In this document: positions 10,211 to 21,572 of the stretch, in pieces
Layout: every line of letters starts with the position of its first letter
How positions within the stretch are numbered: position 1 is the stretch's first letter
Source: Pollenia angustigena
Taxonomy: Eukaryota; Arthropoda; Insecta; Diptera; Polleniidae
DNA length: 64,000 bases
Direction of reading: 5' to 3'
Assembly (NCBI GenBank): GCA_930367215.1
Contig: OV884059.1
Location: 231,321,803-231,385,802, forward strand
Notes under the pieces: model-generated
The model's input: the letters and a program-made list of their open reading frames with translations, nothing else
Database searches by the model: none
What the model was told of the DNA's origin: nothing
Translations under genes and position numbers: made by a program

Positions 10211-12081
10211 TAGGAATGGGCAAAAAATATCGATATATCAAAATATATATCAATATATAAACAACCGTGTTATAACATGAGAAAACCTCTAACTTGATGA
10301 GTATATACATTAGCGTGGCCGTTAGTTGTATGGAGAACTTTTTTTTTTTGATTTCTTTTATTCTCCCCCCCCCCAAATCGGTTCAGTTTTATGTAAAAAA
10401 AAATACAAAAAAATTTCGTAGCGATAAGTTGTGTTTTAGGGGGGGCGTCGGCCCCTCAAAGTTTGCCATCAAGCCATTTATTCAAATGTAATTTGTTTGC
10501 ATATGACTATCTCTTAAAAACAACATTTTACAAGAACATGGTATATGGCAATATTTTAGCTCTTCTAGTCAACAACATTAGCCTCGAAGAAAGTTTTTTG
10601 CTAAAATTAATATTTAAGAAAATAATTAAGAAAATAACAACAAAATTCAAAACATTTTATATACGTTTTATATATATAAAAGAGGGATTTAATGTCAAGT
10701 GAACTAATTTTGAAATCGAAATCTTTCGATTTGGATGAAATTTGCACCACCGTTAGTCCCATTGAATAGTAGTTCAGACACAAATTTTCAACAAGATCGG
10801 TCAAAAAGTTTCTGAGTTTGGGAGGGTCAAAGTTTGAAATTTTGGCCATACAGGTGTTCTTTCACATCCATGTAACTTATTACCAATTGGGGTTAGCAAA
10901 ATTTGTCTCAAGCAGCTTAGATAGGTATTTAATCAATTTTTTTTAAAAAAAATTTTTTAACATATTTTTTTTATTTAAAACTTTTTTTTTTTTTTTTGCC
11001 AAGTTGTAAATTTAAAAAAAAAATTTTAAAAAATTCAAAAAAAAAACAAAAAAATTTTTTTTTTAAAGATTGATCAAATAGCTATCTAAGCTGCTTGGGA
11101 CAAATTTTGCTAACCCCAATTGGTAATAAGTTACATGGATGTGAAAGAACACCTGTATGGCCAAAATTTCAAACTTTGACCCCCCCAAACTCAGAAACTT
11201 TTTGACCGATCTTGTTGAAAATTTGTGTCTAAACTACTATTCAATAGGACTAACGTTGGTGCAAATTTCATCCAAATCGAAAGACATCGATTTCAAAATT
11301 AGTTCACTTGACATTAAATCCCTCTTTTATATATATAAAACGTATATAAAATGTTTGGAATTTTGTTGTTATTTTCTTAATTATTTTCTTAAATATTAAT
11401 TTTAGCAAAAAACTTTCTTCGAGGCTAATGTTGTTGACTAGAAGAGCTAAAATATTGCCATATATCATGTTCTTGTAAAATGTTGTTTTTAAGAGATAGT
11501 CATATGCAAACAAATTACATTTGAATAAATGGCTTGATGGCAAACTTTGAGGGGCGGACGCCCCCCCTAAAACACAACTTATCGCTACGAAATTTTTTTG
11601 TATTTTTTTTTACATAAAACTGAACCGATTTGGGGGGGGAGAATATAAGAAATCAAAAAAAAGAAAATAACGGCCACCCTAATATACATACTTAACACTA
11701 ACGTCATATTAGTGTTAATGTTAAGCATTTCATGTCAGTTGTAGATTGCATATAAAGATTAGCATTTATAAGAAGAATTAAGAAAAAAGTGGGGTTTTCA
11801 CATTGCAGATTTCTAATTAAAACAGTAAAGTCAAACGAACTTGAAAAGATTTATTTTATGCGGTTTTGGAACAATATATGTGCCTATATATATTTGGAAT
11901 AATAACAAGATTTGTGCATATATGTATGTATGTATACATATATATTAAATTTTTTAATTTGGTAATAGTTTCAGCAAAATACGTTCGATATATCGATATT
12001 TTTGAAATAATATATATCGATACTCTTAAAATATATCGATTCGATATATATCGATATATTTTTTCAATTTGCCCATCCCTA
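10211..12081. mobile_element. hAT element, TAGGAATGGGC ends, copy 1
   Basis: The ends are TAGGAATGGGCAAA and the inverted TTTGCCCATCCCTA; the flanks CTTCTTTG (10203-10210) and CTACTTTG (12082-12089) match at 7 of 8. Both ends carry ATATCGATAT-type words. A second copy in inverted orientation starts at 62440. It holds a large palindromic element at 10311-11681. Confidence 0.85.
10311..11681. mobile_element. Giant palindromic hAT-like element (about 0.65-kb arms)
   Basis: The ends are TAGCGTGGCCGTTA and the inverted TAACGGCCACCCTA with the exact 8-bp duplication ATATACAT (10303-10310, 11682-11689). Almost the whole element is one inverted repeat: the arms, from 10311 and back from 11681, differ at only scattered bases and meet around 10930-11090 in A/T runs. 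Frames in the two arms are mirror images and have no recognised domain. A diverged relative lies at 54400-54712. Confidence 0.88.
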
Positions 12082-12315
12082 CTACTTTGGTTCCTTCAGA
12101 AAGGTACTTAGCAATTAAAAAAAAAACTGTCATTATTTAAATAACGTGCGTATACGTCTCAATAAAGTGATAAAAACAACGAACTGTAGCCTGATAAAAA
12201 GCTAGTTAAAGTTTTCCTGCACAAGTGCAAACATTCAGTCGATAGTAATATCGATATATCGATAGTGAAATCTGAACTATCGATAGTAGAAAATATCGAT
12301 AGTATCCCAGCTCTA

Positions 12316-12680
12316 ACCGGGACACTCGGGTTGACTCATTATACTTTCTTACTTGTTTTTCACCTGTATTCATTATTCTTCTGTATTTTATTTTTCTTTT
12401 GTAGGTATTTCGTTTTTATTCTATATTTTATTTGTTAAACATTAACTGCCATATTTATAAAAAGTTATTATTTTAAACTAAAAGTATGTAATAGCTTTTA
12501 AAAGCTTTTTGTCTTATAAACCACTATTAAAAATTTGTATTCATAAACGTACATTAACAGCTTTTTAACTGTTAAATGTTTAAAGCGATTTTATGTTTAA
12601 GTAAGGCAACCCTTTTTACGTTTAGTTGCCATTTTATTACTAGTGATGCATGAAACTTCTATTCGATTCACATAATATTC
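12316..12680. other. Unassigned spacer
   Basis: No recognisable element; AT-rich. Confidence 0.4.
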
Positions 12681-12683
12681 TAT

Positions 12684-12862
12684 AGGGTGTCCCAGAATAA
12701 ACGCAATAATTTGTGCAGTAAAGTGATGGCAATCCTTAACCAAATTCGACAGCTCACAGTTCACGGTTAGTAAAAATTTAGCGTTACATGAAAGAACAAC
12801 GTGTCTTCATTGTTAAACAAGGACTTAAAAATAATTTAAGCTTGGCGGCTGCAGGGGTGACA
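12684..12862 (+). pseudogene. Mariner-type element, 5' end fragment
   Basis: The fragment starts TAGGGTGTCCCAGAATAAAC and contains, from ATG at 12788, a frame reading MKEQRVFIVKQ followed by NNLSLAAAGVT. That opening is typical of the N-terminal helix-turn-helix region of a widespread arthropod mariner-like transposase. Only about 25 codons remain; the sequence then diverges, so it is a truncated relic. Relics of the C-terminus of the same kind of transposase lie at 21573, 53740 and 57640. Confidence 0.65.
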
Positions 12863-13073
12863 CCCTTTATAGCTAATATGTATATTTTTCAATCTAAAAA
12901 AGTATTCTTATAAAAAAGAAATACCATCATTTTATTTTAGTTTTAACTTTAACTAACCTTTTTTTAATAAACGATAAGAAAGTATTGGAATAAAAAGTTT
13001 GTTTACTTTTTATTTACATCACTATTATTATGATTTTCTTATTTATTATTATAATTTTTTTTTTTTTTAAATA

Positions 13074-13858
13074 AACAAGTTAGCTGTGCAGAATCTTTGA
13101 TACCCTCCACCGACAGTTTGAATGTTTAAGGAGTAATATCTGTATGATGTAATTATTATCTTAAACTGTGACGATTTGTTATTAATTATGGTTTTAGGCG
13201 ACTAAACTGTTTTCCGGTAGTAGGGTTTCTATGGCACCTAGGGTAAATTATGTACCCATCTTCACGAAATTTCACAGTATCATTTATAGTCCTAAAAAAC
13301 TGTGACGTACCAAATTTTGTTACGCTAGCGTTATTTTTTACGGTTTTAGGCGTACTAAACTGTTTTTCGGGAGTAGTGTTTAAATGGGGCTTAGGGTAAA
13401 TTATGGACGGATCTTCACAAAATTTAACAGCGTGATTTCCAGTCAAATAAAACAAATTTTTGCAAAATCTTATCTCATTCCGTGCCTTGTTCCAGCATTT
13501 ATGTTATTATTTGTAACAAAATTATCAATTTTTTTAGGTGGTGGTTCCACATTTTGATTCATAGCTCTGGTCATACTAAACCGATTTTGCTGGATTTCAA
13601 TCCCAAACTGCTTAGGATAACTACAAGCAATTTGGCACCAAGTTTGTTCATTTCTTTTGAGTTGTTCGAAAGTGAGCGTGTTTTCAACAGACGGACATAC
13701 GGACAGACAGACGGACATAGCTAAATCGACTTAGAATTACTCAAGGACCCAGAATATATATACTTTATGGGGTCTGAGATGAATAATAAAAAAGTTTCAC
13801 ACGGAATGACAAACTTAATATACCCTCTTCACAACTAATTGTGGTGGAGGGTATAAAA
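13074..13858 (+). repeat. Dispersed fly repeat A, copy 1
   Basis: It opens ACAAGTTAGCTGTGCAGAAT, continues GATACCCTCCACCGACAGTT and ends GGTGGAGGGTATAAAAA. It contains a GACGGACA… run and TATATACTTTATGGGGTCTG, words typical of fly dispersed repeats. Copy 2 is 36892-39290 in inverse orientation. The minus strand at 13186-13455 keeps an open frame made of a 51-residue repeat unit, discussed under findings. Superfamily unknown. Confidence 0.8.
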
Positions 13859-13959
13859 ATAGTGAATAACATAAAATGCAAACATTTTTAAAAATGTCAT
13901 TTTATTTTTGGTTTAAAAAGGGAAAATCTAACAATAAAATTTTTAATTTTATAAATGCA

Positions 13960-15095
13960 CTAGCTGGCACGGAAAACGTTTTTTTGCCATATAACTTATT
14001 TCTTTCAGATGTTACAGTATGCCAAATTTTAAGAAAACCGGTTGATTTGTTAAGAAGATAATAAAAATTATAGACTTAAGTTCTTTCCGGATATTACACT
14101 ATTTGCCCGCTAAATTTAAAAGAAAATCAGTTGATTAGTTAAGAAGATATAGCGAGGGGGAGCTTTTACTGCTCTTGCCCTGTTTCATGCTCTTTTTCTT
14201 TCAGATGTTACAGTGTCTGCATGCCAAAGTTTAAGAAAACCGGTTTATTTGTTAAGAAGATATAGGGAAGGGAGCTTTAACCCCTCCAGCTTCACTCCCT
14301 AAATAATAAGAAGTATAGGCTATAATACTTTCCAGCTGTAACACTATTAGACTGCGAAATTTCAAGAAGATATTGGGAGGGGGAGCTTTTACCCTTCTTG
14401 CCCTATTTCACATCCTATTCCCTATTTCCTTTCAGATGTTACAGTGTCTGCATGCCAAATTTTAAGAAAACCCGTTCATTAGTTTAAAAGATTGGGGAGG
14501 GGGAGCGTTTACCTCTATTGTCCTTTTTCACATCATAAATAATAAAAATTTGATGCTATAGTTCTTTTCAGATGTTAAACTATTTTCCGGAAAAATTTCA
14601 AGAAAATCGATCGATTTGTTAAGCAGATATAAGGAGGGGGAGCTTTTGCTCCTCTTGCCATATTTCACGCCCTATTCCCTATTTTCTTTCAGATGTTACA
14701 GTGCCTGCATGGCAAAATTTTAAGAAAACAGGTTGATTAGCTAATGAGATATATGGAGGGGGAGCGTATGCCATATTTTGCGCCCTTTAGCGATAAAAAA
14801 TATACTCTACGACCTATTCTCATACCTAACAAAAACACATACAAAATTTCATAAGAATCAGTCAAGCCGTTTTGAAGACGTTCAATAGAGGGCATTTTGT
14901 TGATATTTGTATGGGAATGTATAGGAAAATCTAAATGCCCTATCTCCGGAACCACTGTGCCGATTTCATGCAAACTTTACATAAACCATCTACAGACTAT
15001 CCCCAACGTACACAAACGTTTTTGTTGAAATCAGTCTACCCGTTTTCACAGTTAGTGGTGACATCAAAGTGTACACTTCTTTTTATATATATAGA
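13960..15095 (-). mobile_element. Helitron-like element, minus strand
   Basis: Read on the minus strand the element starts A|TCTATATATATAAAAAG (15095) and ends CTAG|T (13960), the TC…CTRR ends and A/T insertion site of Helitrons. Just inside the 3' end lies a GGCACGG-AAAACGTTTT-TTTGCC hairpin. The interior holds degenerate units with CAGATGTTACAGTG and AAGAAAACCGGTTGATT. No Rep/helicase frame, so non-autonomous. Confidence 0.55.
14000..14790. repeat. Degenerate tandem units inside the Helitron-like element
   Basis: About five irregular units (120-230 bp apart) contain TTTCAGATGTTACAGT, GCATGCCAAATTTTAAGAAA and GGAGGGGGAGCTTTTA. The spacing varies, so this is a decayed array. Confidence 0.7.
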
Positions 15096-15435
15096 TTTAT
15101 AAAATAAAACTATAGATTATCAATTGCTTAAAAGCCTGTTAATCGTTTATTAATACAACTTTATCAAATTTTGCTTAAAAACGTTTCATACGCCTGTCAC
15201 AAGTTTTTATGAATATGTCCGTAATTTTTTTTTTATTATTTAATTAAGTACCAATTTACTTTTATATTAAAAAAAAAAATTGTTAAGAATCCATCCACAC
15301 TTGATTGTGATTAAAGATTGTGTTCAGAGTTGCCGTTGTATATATTCAAAAAGTACAAAAAAAAGTAGCACCAAAAAAGGAATTTATAAAAATATAGCCA
15401 CCTCTATTAAAATCGAAATAAGTACCTAAGAATAA

Positions 15436-15815
15436 AGCTTCGTTCACAATCAAAAAAACATTTTCACTTGGTGTTCATAATAAAGCAACAATTTATTTTG
15501 CAAACACACACATTTTGCATTAAGAACCCGTTTGCATATTTTAGCCACAACAATTTTATGCGCTTATTATTATTTTTTACAACATTATGATGAAATTTTC
15601 ATTCAAAACTAAGTAAAATTATTTTAAACGTCAGAAACAATTTCATACAAATTGTTGCTGAAGTTCTAGTTGACTCAACTTTAGTTACATTTTAAAAAAA
15701 AATTTTGGTTACATTTTTGTTCTAAAAATTAAAGGAAAATATGTATATGAAATACTTTGGGAAGAAAAAAGATAGAAGAAAAAACGAAATTGTTTTTCTG
15801 ATTGTGAACGTAGCT
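15436..15815. mobile_element. MITE, TAA duplication, AGCTTCGTTCACAATC ends
   Basis: AGCTTCGTTCACAATC on the left faces GATTGTGAACGTAGCT on the right, with TAA on both sides (15433-15435, 15816-15818). 380 bp, non-coding, PIF/Harbinger-like duplication. A related half-end occurs near 5260. Confidence 0.82.
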
Positions 15816-15890
15816 TAAGTATTTTGTTTAATTTATTTAAAATTTCAAATATTTTATAAATGGTTTAAAAATATTATAGAAAACATTATC

Positions 15891-16120
15891 GGGCATGTTC
15901 TGTAAATCGAAATCACGTGAAATTGAAATCTAACAAATTTTTAAAACTCTCCCATGTTCAAAGTTCATACAAATATTGGCTTTTGTACACCTTATACCTT
16001 GAGGACCACTTTTCTCTACCTAAACTACTTTTGAAATCTGGAAAAACTAAGTTAATTTTTACAACAATTTAATTGAAATTGATTTAAATTTCACGTGATT
16101 TTGATTTCCAGAACATGGCC
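15891..16120. mobile_element. MITE with GGGCATGTTCTG ends, copy 1
   Basis: GGGCATGTTCTGTAAATCGA on the left faces TTGATTTCCAGAACATGGCC on the right; CACGTGA is also inverted. A partial second copy sits at 38110-38310 with the shared interior GAGGACCACTTTTCT. Target duplication unclear. Confidence 0.75.
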
Positions 16121-17047
16121 ATTTATAACACTGGTCGGCTAAAACAAACAAAAAAGGAGCAAGAATTTTGTTATGTGATTTTAATTGACTTTGGTGGCGT
16201 GTTGAACCCAAATCAGTTCACAGGTTGGTTCTATCACGTCTAGTTTTTATGGGTTCGGCCAATATTTCGTCCGAAATTATTATGCTAATAAATTTTATCA
16301 AAACTTGAGACCGATTTGTCTGATGTTGATCAAAATACTTTCAGATTATGAGATAAAAAAAGTTTGTTTCGAGTCCTTCAAATAACAAGATTTTATATTT
16401 CCAACTGCTTCGGAGTTTTTCAGATATTAGTGGCGATCAAAGTTTTCATTTATTTAGTTGTTTATTGGTAAACATTGTAATAATATTGATTTTATTACAC
16501 ATTTGAAAGATTTAGCCATTTCAAGCATTTATTTTTATTTAATCTAGCCATTTTATGTGCGAGATAATTGGCAACCTTGGTGATTATAAATACTTCAACA
16601 ACAATAACTAACAGTGTTATCACACCAAGAAACCCAATAAAAGTGTAAGCACACACAATTGTTATTTTTTGTAAGCATATGTATGTATGTTTGTATGTGT
16701 AACTAACGGATTAAACTAAAAAAAGTAAACATAACGACAATAACCCACGAATATACCGAAAGTGGTAAATGTAAATTGTGCTCGTCGTTTGTTTGTTTAA
16801 TATTGTGATGATTAAATACAGTGTTTGTAACGAACTACCGGCAATTATAGAATGGATTTTGCTAAACGATCACCTCGGTAGAGATCGGTGAACTGAATAT
16901 ATACAAAAAAAAGTATGAAAATCAAACGCACTTGTTTACTCGTTCGGATTTCTTTAACAAATTAAATCAGGGATGGAATTTATTACCCCTACTTATTTGG
17001 TACAATTTAAAATTAGCATCAACAAAAAGTTCTTCTATATTTTTGAA
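16121..17047. other. Unassigned stretch
   Basis: Includes a TATG-type microsatellite near 16680 and a CGATCACC…GATCGGTGA partial palindrome at 16866-16890. No gene or element recognised. Confidence 0.45.
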
Positions 17048-17215
17048 CATTATCGGCCGTATTCATAACAAAAAGTGAGGCACAGTTGGTACACTACATA
17101 CAACGGCTGCTAACTAGAATGCTGATTAAGCTTAGCAGCTTGTTAGCAAGAGTTAATTCATAACAAACTTTTATTTATCTGCTAACTTTAAATAAATCAA
17201 CTCTGAATTTTAATG
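17048..17215. repeat. Dispersed repeat (GCCGTATTCAT head), copy 1
   Basis: Matches 55387-55560. Shared words are CCGTATTCAT, CTGCTAACTA, CTTAGCAGC and GTTAGCA with TTATTCATAA. A possible inverted end lies near 17530 (TATTATGAATAAAC), so it may be the left part of a MITE of about 0.5 kb. Confidence 0.6.
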
Positions 17216-18279
17216 ATGCCACATTATATTACTCAAAAATGCAACACGTTTTATATTAAATATCGCTGGTTTTCTCATTGTATTTTTGTTTTGTTTTTCC
17301 CTCCACATATAAAAATTTTAAAAGTTAAACCAAATATAAACCACAACAACAAAAAAGGTCAACAATTAAAATAAACTAAAAAAAAAATAGTAAATAAAAA
17401 AAAGTAATTTAAAAAAACCCACAAAATTATTTTACATTAAACGTTGGTTTTTCACAAGTTGGCAAACGTTTGGCAGCTATTTAACGAGAGTTTAGCAAAT
17501 CGTTAGCCAGAGTTTGCTAAGTGTATTATGAATAAACTTTGTTTACATTTGCTTAATCAAAATCAAGTGAAAGTTTCTGTTTTATGTAAGATTGAAAAAT
17601 TCACCAATTGATAAATGTAATAGATATATTTAATGTGAACCCTTCTAAAAATCTATCTATCTATTCCCCATTCGCCATTAAACGTTTCCTGATCCTACTA
17701 TATAAATCCTAACATAGAAGTCAAATATTACAAATATTGATAGCAAAATGTTGAAATGAATACCGCCAGTCTTAAAAGTATAATTTGTCATTGAACTTGC
17801 TAAAAATAATAAAAAACACCATTTTCCAACCCTGAATTGGATTAATTCAATATTCAGTGTAACCAGATCTTGATTTTTATTCTACAGTAAAATCTGATGT
17901 AAGAAAAGGCAAAAAAAAAAATCTAGAAATATTTGTTCAATAAGGATTAAAAAATGCTAATATTTTTGTTGAAAATTTATTAACAATATTGACCCTTTTG
18001 CGCGAAATTATCGTATACGATGCCAATTTTTTTGAAATTGAGTTTTTGATGCAATCTTGTTCTACATTCAAAGAGACGTCACCTGACAAAATATTGTAGG
18101 CGAATTCCACTTCGTTGCTCTAAAAGTTTTATGTATATTAATGCATATTTTCATTTTGATATTGCAAGTGATAGCAGAGAAAAGTAGAAATATGGCTCTC
18201 CTGTAAAATTTGGTTTTTGTAACATACGATTATTTCGCGCAAAGGGGTCGATATGAAGTTATACTCAAAAATCAATATA
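17216..18279. other. Unassigned stretch
   Basis: AT-rich with CCACAACAACAAAA-type simple sequence near 17340; nothing else recognised apart from the possible MITE right end near 17530. Confidence 0.45.
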
Positions 18280-18287
18280 ATAAATAC

Positions 18288-19214
18288 TAGGGTATTCATT
18301 TAATAGGGCTTTTGCTTTAACCGGTTAATCGCTTGATTAATTAACCGACTTTTTTTATAAATGAAGTAATTTCAATAAATAAAAATGCATAAATTATTTA
18401 TTATTTGATTCAACTTGACTAGGAAAAAATTCTCACTTATCGTAGATGTTGGAGAAATCGAATCTCAGAATATCTAATTTCTCAGTCATTTTCCTGGCTT
18501 TCTATAAACATATAAAATTCTCCATTATGCCATTAGAGTCCTATTTTTGGTTTTTCAAATTTTAAATACTTCTAGTTGTTTCGGTTCATTCTGTTAACAG
18601 ATTGTTTGTGTAACTATCGAGAATTTCTTCTGTTGTCAGGTCATCATCTGACTCGCCCTGCAAAGCTTAGAATCGAACATTTTGTAAAAAAGTTTATTTC
18701 CGAATTCCATAGTTTCTGTTTTTACTTTATCTTAAGAATGTATTGCTAGAAGGAAATATTTTGTATGAAAAAATATTTTCTAAACACAAACCTTTCGTAT
18801 ATAAGACGAAACATATAATTAAAAAATATGTATGGTACTGGCAAAAAATTAAAAATTTAATTAGTATTGTGGTTATTTGAACTATTTATGGTTTTTAATC
18901 CAAATTTTTAATATTTTTAATTAGGCTTAAGTTCATGAAATTTAATTTTTATTAAATGATTTTTATGAAGAAAGGAATTTTACAACATGAAAATTAATTA
19001 AAATTGTTATTGACAATCTTTCATTATTGACGTGGCTCGGGCTCGAACCCTGGCCGGCAGGTTACCATGACATGTTTCGATTGAAAATTTTGTTAAATAG
19101 GTTAATCGAAACTGAAATTAACCGGTTTAATCGAAAATACCAAATTTAATATTAACCGATCAGTTAACCGGGTAGTAATTAATCGGTTTAAAGGTTAACC
19201 GAGTAAAATCCCTA
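18288..19214. mobile_element. hAT-like element with AACCGGTTAA motifs, carrying a SINE
   Basis: The ends are TAGGGTATTCATTTAATAGG and the inverted TAAAATCCCTA; flanks ATAAATAC and TTAAATAC match at 7 of 8 (18280-18287, 19215-19222). Both ends carry repeated AACCGGTTAAT-type words. No transposase. A tRNA-derived SINE lies inside (18890-19070). Confidence 0.72.
18890..19070 (-). mobile_element. tRNA-derived SINE, minus strand (5' truncated)
   Basis: On the minus strand a B-box-like GGTTCGAGCCC (19049-19039) is followed by a body matching the SINE at 49655: GTTGTAAAATTCCTT, AAATTAAATTT, ATGAACT and AAGCCTAATTAAA in the same order. The A-box half is not convincing here, so the head may be truncated. 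Confidence 0.65.
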
Positions 19215-19222
19215 TTAAATAC

Positions 19223-19690
19223 TAATAAGGTAACTAATTTTGAGAAGTAAGGAAATACCTAATAGGCCCTTTACACTGTAACGAAAACTAGTACTTACGA
19301 GATTTCAAGCAAAATCTAGTTTTTTTTTTGACTAGATTTCTCAAAAAAAAAAAAAAAAAATATACTTCGTGACTAGATTTTTGAAGAAAACTGCTCAAAA
19401 GTTGGTGGCTAATAAATCAGTGAATGTTAAAACGCTGTTTTAGTTGTCAGTGTCTGACTTAATTCTTAGAGAGTTCGTATATATATGTAGCAGACATTGA
19501 ATATACATGTAAATTTTATATAGATAAACTTTTATTTTGCAATAAAATTAGGCCTTTCTACAGAAATCTGTGCGATTAGTAGATTAGAATTGTATTCCAT
19601 ATTCTTCCAGCTATCTGTCAGAAAACAAAAAGAATGTTGGTTAACAACTCGGAATTGCCCATGCATTTTTCATTAGATATCTGTCAGATA
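19223..19690. other. Unassigned stretch
   Basis: Contains A/T runs and repeated ACTAGATTT words at 19310-19390; no element boundaries found. Confidence 0.4.
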
Positions 19691-19692
19691 TC

Positions 19693-20043
19693 TATAACGC
19701 CGGCGATACACTATCCTATTTAGTCGTACAATTTGTCAAAAAAATTGTGTGCGCTCATTTAGTAGGATAATAACGATTTGAGTGAAAGATTTTTTTTAAC
19801 AGGTCCGTCCGACTTGCAAATGTTTATGAAAATTTTCATAAAATGATAGTTTATATGCGATCAGAGTTGCAATTTATTGTATAGTAGCTGAATAATTTGA
19901 GTTGGCATCACTTTTGTGGGATAGTGTGGCATTGACAGCAGATTTTGAAGAAATTTTTTTATGTCAGATAGAATTCCATCAGATGTTTGTGTGAATGAAT
20001 CGTACGATTGTGTTGGATAGTAAGACCTGGCCTTGAAAAATGC
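19693..20043. repeat. Weak inverted repeat around GCCGGC
   Basis: GCCGGCGATACACTATCC on the left faces an inverted, diverged ACTATCC…GCCGGC on the right, and a GGGATAGTGTGG word lies between. It could be an old MITE; evidence is thin. Confidence 0.3.
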
Positions 20044-20046
20044 CGG

Positions 20047-20125
20047 CAACATTAAAAAAGTTTCACATGGAATAACAAACTTAGAATACCTTCATGCACC
20101 ACTAGTGGTGAAAGGTATCAATATG
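20047..20125. repeat. Dispersed fly repeat A, end fragment
   Basis: AAAAAAGTTTCACATGGAAT followed by AACAAACTTAGAATACC and a CACCACTAGTGGTG hairpin matches the 3' end of repeat A (13785-13858). Confidence 0.65.
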
Positions 20126-20130
20126 TCAGT

Positions 20131-20501
20131 TTGTGTTCAATAAACCCACTTTTCCAAAATGGTCACACTGTTAAAAAAGTAAAAACAGAGTAAAATTAAA
20201 AACACAAAATTTAAGAGTTAAATTTTTACTCTTTCAAAAACAAAATACTCTTTAGAAAATAATTTGCTATAAATATTAAAAAAGTATTTTGGTTAAGCTT
20301 TTAAAAAGAAATAATTTTTTAGACAAAATTCAAACGGATACTGAAAGTCAATTAAGTTAGGAACTTCAATCACTCGTTTTAGTGTTTCCTTAATTATTAA
20401 TCAAGCGTAAAAGAGTAAGCCTAATGGATTCGTTATTAACAAGCCCAAAAAAAAAATTTAATAAAAATCACACAACTTTTAAACAATTTAATTAAATAGT
20501 T
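20131..20501. other. Unassigned spacer
   Basis: AT-rich; nothing recognised. Confidence 0.4.
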
Positions 20502-20504
20502 TAA

Positions 20505-20844
20505 TGGCCATTTTCTCATTAGGCGAATATCTTTTTTCCCAACGAAAAACTGCACATTAAAGAAATTTGGTTTTCTCAATGTCTCATTTGCTTCGATTTT
20601 ATCGCAAAGCTAACCAGCACTCATCTGCCAATTATATATTTTCCTTTTATTTGCCGTACCGATAAATTCAATCAGCTGACTCCCAACTTTTGCATCTATT
20701 TTGAGTGGCGTTGCCAGCTGAAAACTTTGTTTTTTGTCGGTATATTGAGAAACACAAAATCGTTAACGGACAGTTTATCGGTCCAATAAATTTATGTTGA
20801 CATTAAGTAACAGACAGTTTGTCGATACATTGAGAAAATGGCCA
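20505..20844. mobile_element. MITE, TAA duplication, TGGCCATTTTCTCA ends
   Basis: TGGCCATTTTCTCA faces TGAGAAAATGGCCA and both sides have TAA (20502-20504, 20845-20847). Inside, GACAGTTTATCG / GACAGTTTGTCG occurs twice near the right end. Non-coding, 340 bp. Confidence 0.82.
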
Positions 20845-20961
20845 TAAAAGTTGCAAGCTGTTGGTCTCATGTAGAAAGGCCCTCACTCATAAAATTTCAA
20901 CTTTACATGTTTTTTTGTGTAAAATGTATTGGAATTACTAAAAAAACTAAATTTTTTTTAA

Positions 20962-21500
20962 AACAAGTAAGCGTGTTATATTCGGCTATGCTGAATCTTA
21001 TATATCCTTCACCATGGTGCAATAAGATCAGAAAGTTATACAAATACTATTCTTTAGATATAAATAAATTTATTTTGTGCCACGCCCACTTGTGTATTGA
21101 TAAGCACGATGCTTGTACCTAATTTGGAAACTTTGGCTCTTGTCGTTCTCCAAATTTACAGAAATCTATAATGTCTTTGTACGGGAGTTGCCACGCTCAC
21201 TTTTCCAATCCCGCTTATATTTTTAAGGAGGTTGTGTGTTAATAACCCAGCTATGACTACAAATTTGGACAATATTTCTCTCACCGTTTTTTAGATTAAA
21301 AAAAAACTATTTTGTGCCACGCCCACTTCTAAAATCTCGCCCGTATTTCGTGGGATGTCGTGTATTGATTACCGATATGTTTTTACCTAATTTGGATACT
21401 TTGGCTCTTTTCGTTCCCCAGATATAAAAGGACATTTATAATGCGTTTGTACGGGATTTCTATAATCCCGCACATTTTTTAAGAGACATTTATTTTTTTA
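20962..21500 (+). repeat. Dispersed fly repeat B, copy 1 (5' part)
   Basis: Head AACAAGTAAGCGTGTTATAT then TTCGGCTATGCTGAATCTTA, TATCCTTCACC, and body words CCACGCCCACTT and TTGGCTCTTGTCGTTC. It matches the head and body of the copy at 39430-41718. No coding content seen. Confidence 0.7.
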
Positions 21501-21572
21501 ATATGATTTCGGTCCGCCGCAGTCCGCCGCAGCCGCGAGTTAAATGGTCCATTTGGTCAAGCCAATTTTTGA

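Larger units (their letters stand above)
10050..12120 (+). pseudogene. hAT transposase C-terminus, split by an insertion
   Basis: Read on the plus strand at 10050-10210 and again from 12082, the frame encodes an FWIENQNQF-type segment, then A-x-EYLIVPAS, then VPSERYL. Members of the hAT superfamily have a C-terminal dimerisation region with a xYLxIPATSVPSERVFS block, so the assignment is firm. At least one stop codon precedes the block, and the 1.87-kb element at 10211-12081 splits it exactly inside the PATSVPSER motif. The second copy (56276-56480) is uninterrupted but lacks about 54 bp. Not functional. Confidence 0.75.
10022..12315 (+). mobile_element. hAT element with TATCGATA ends, copy 1 (left end missing)
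   Basis: The right end carries several TATCGATA words and stops at CTATCGATAGTATCCCAGCT then CTA, the inverted form of the left end seen at 55966. The copy matches 56278-56637. It holds the C-terminus of a hAT transposase and is interrupted at 10211-12081 by another hAT. Its own left terminus was not found. Confidence 0.75.

Noticed and set aside
10607..11399. Two mirror-image 80-codon frames starting MAKISNFDPP
   Set aside because: They are the two arms of the palindrome read outward; no conserved domain, and the diverged relative at 54400 does not preserve the frame.
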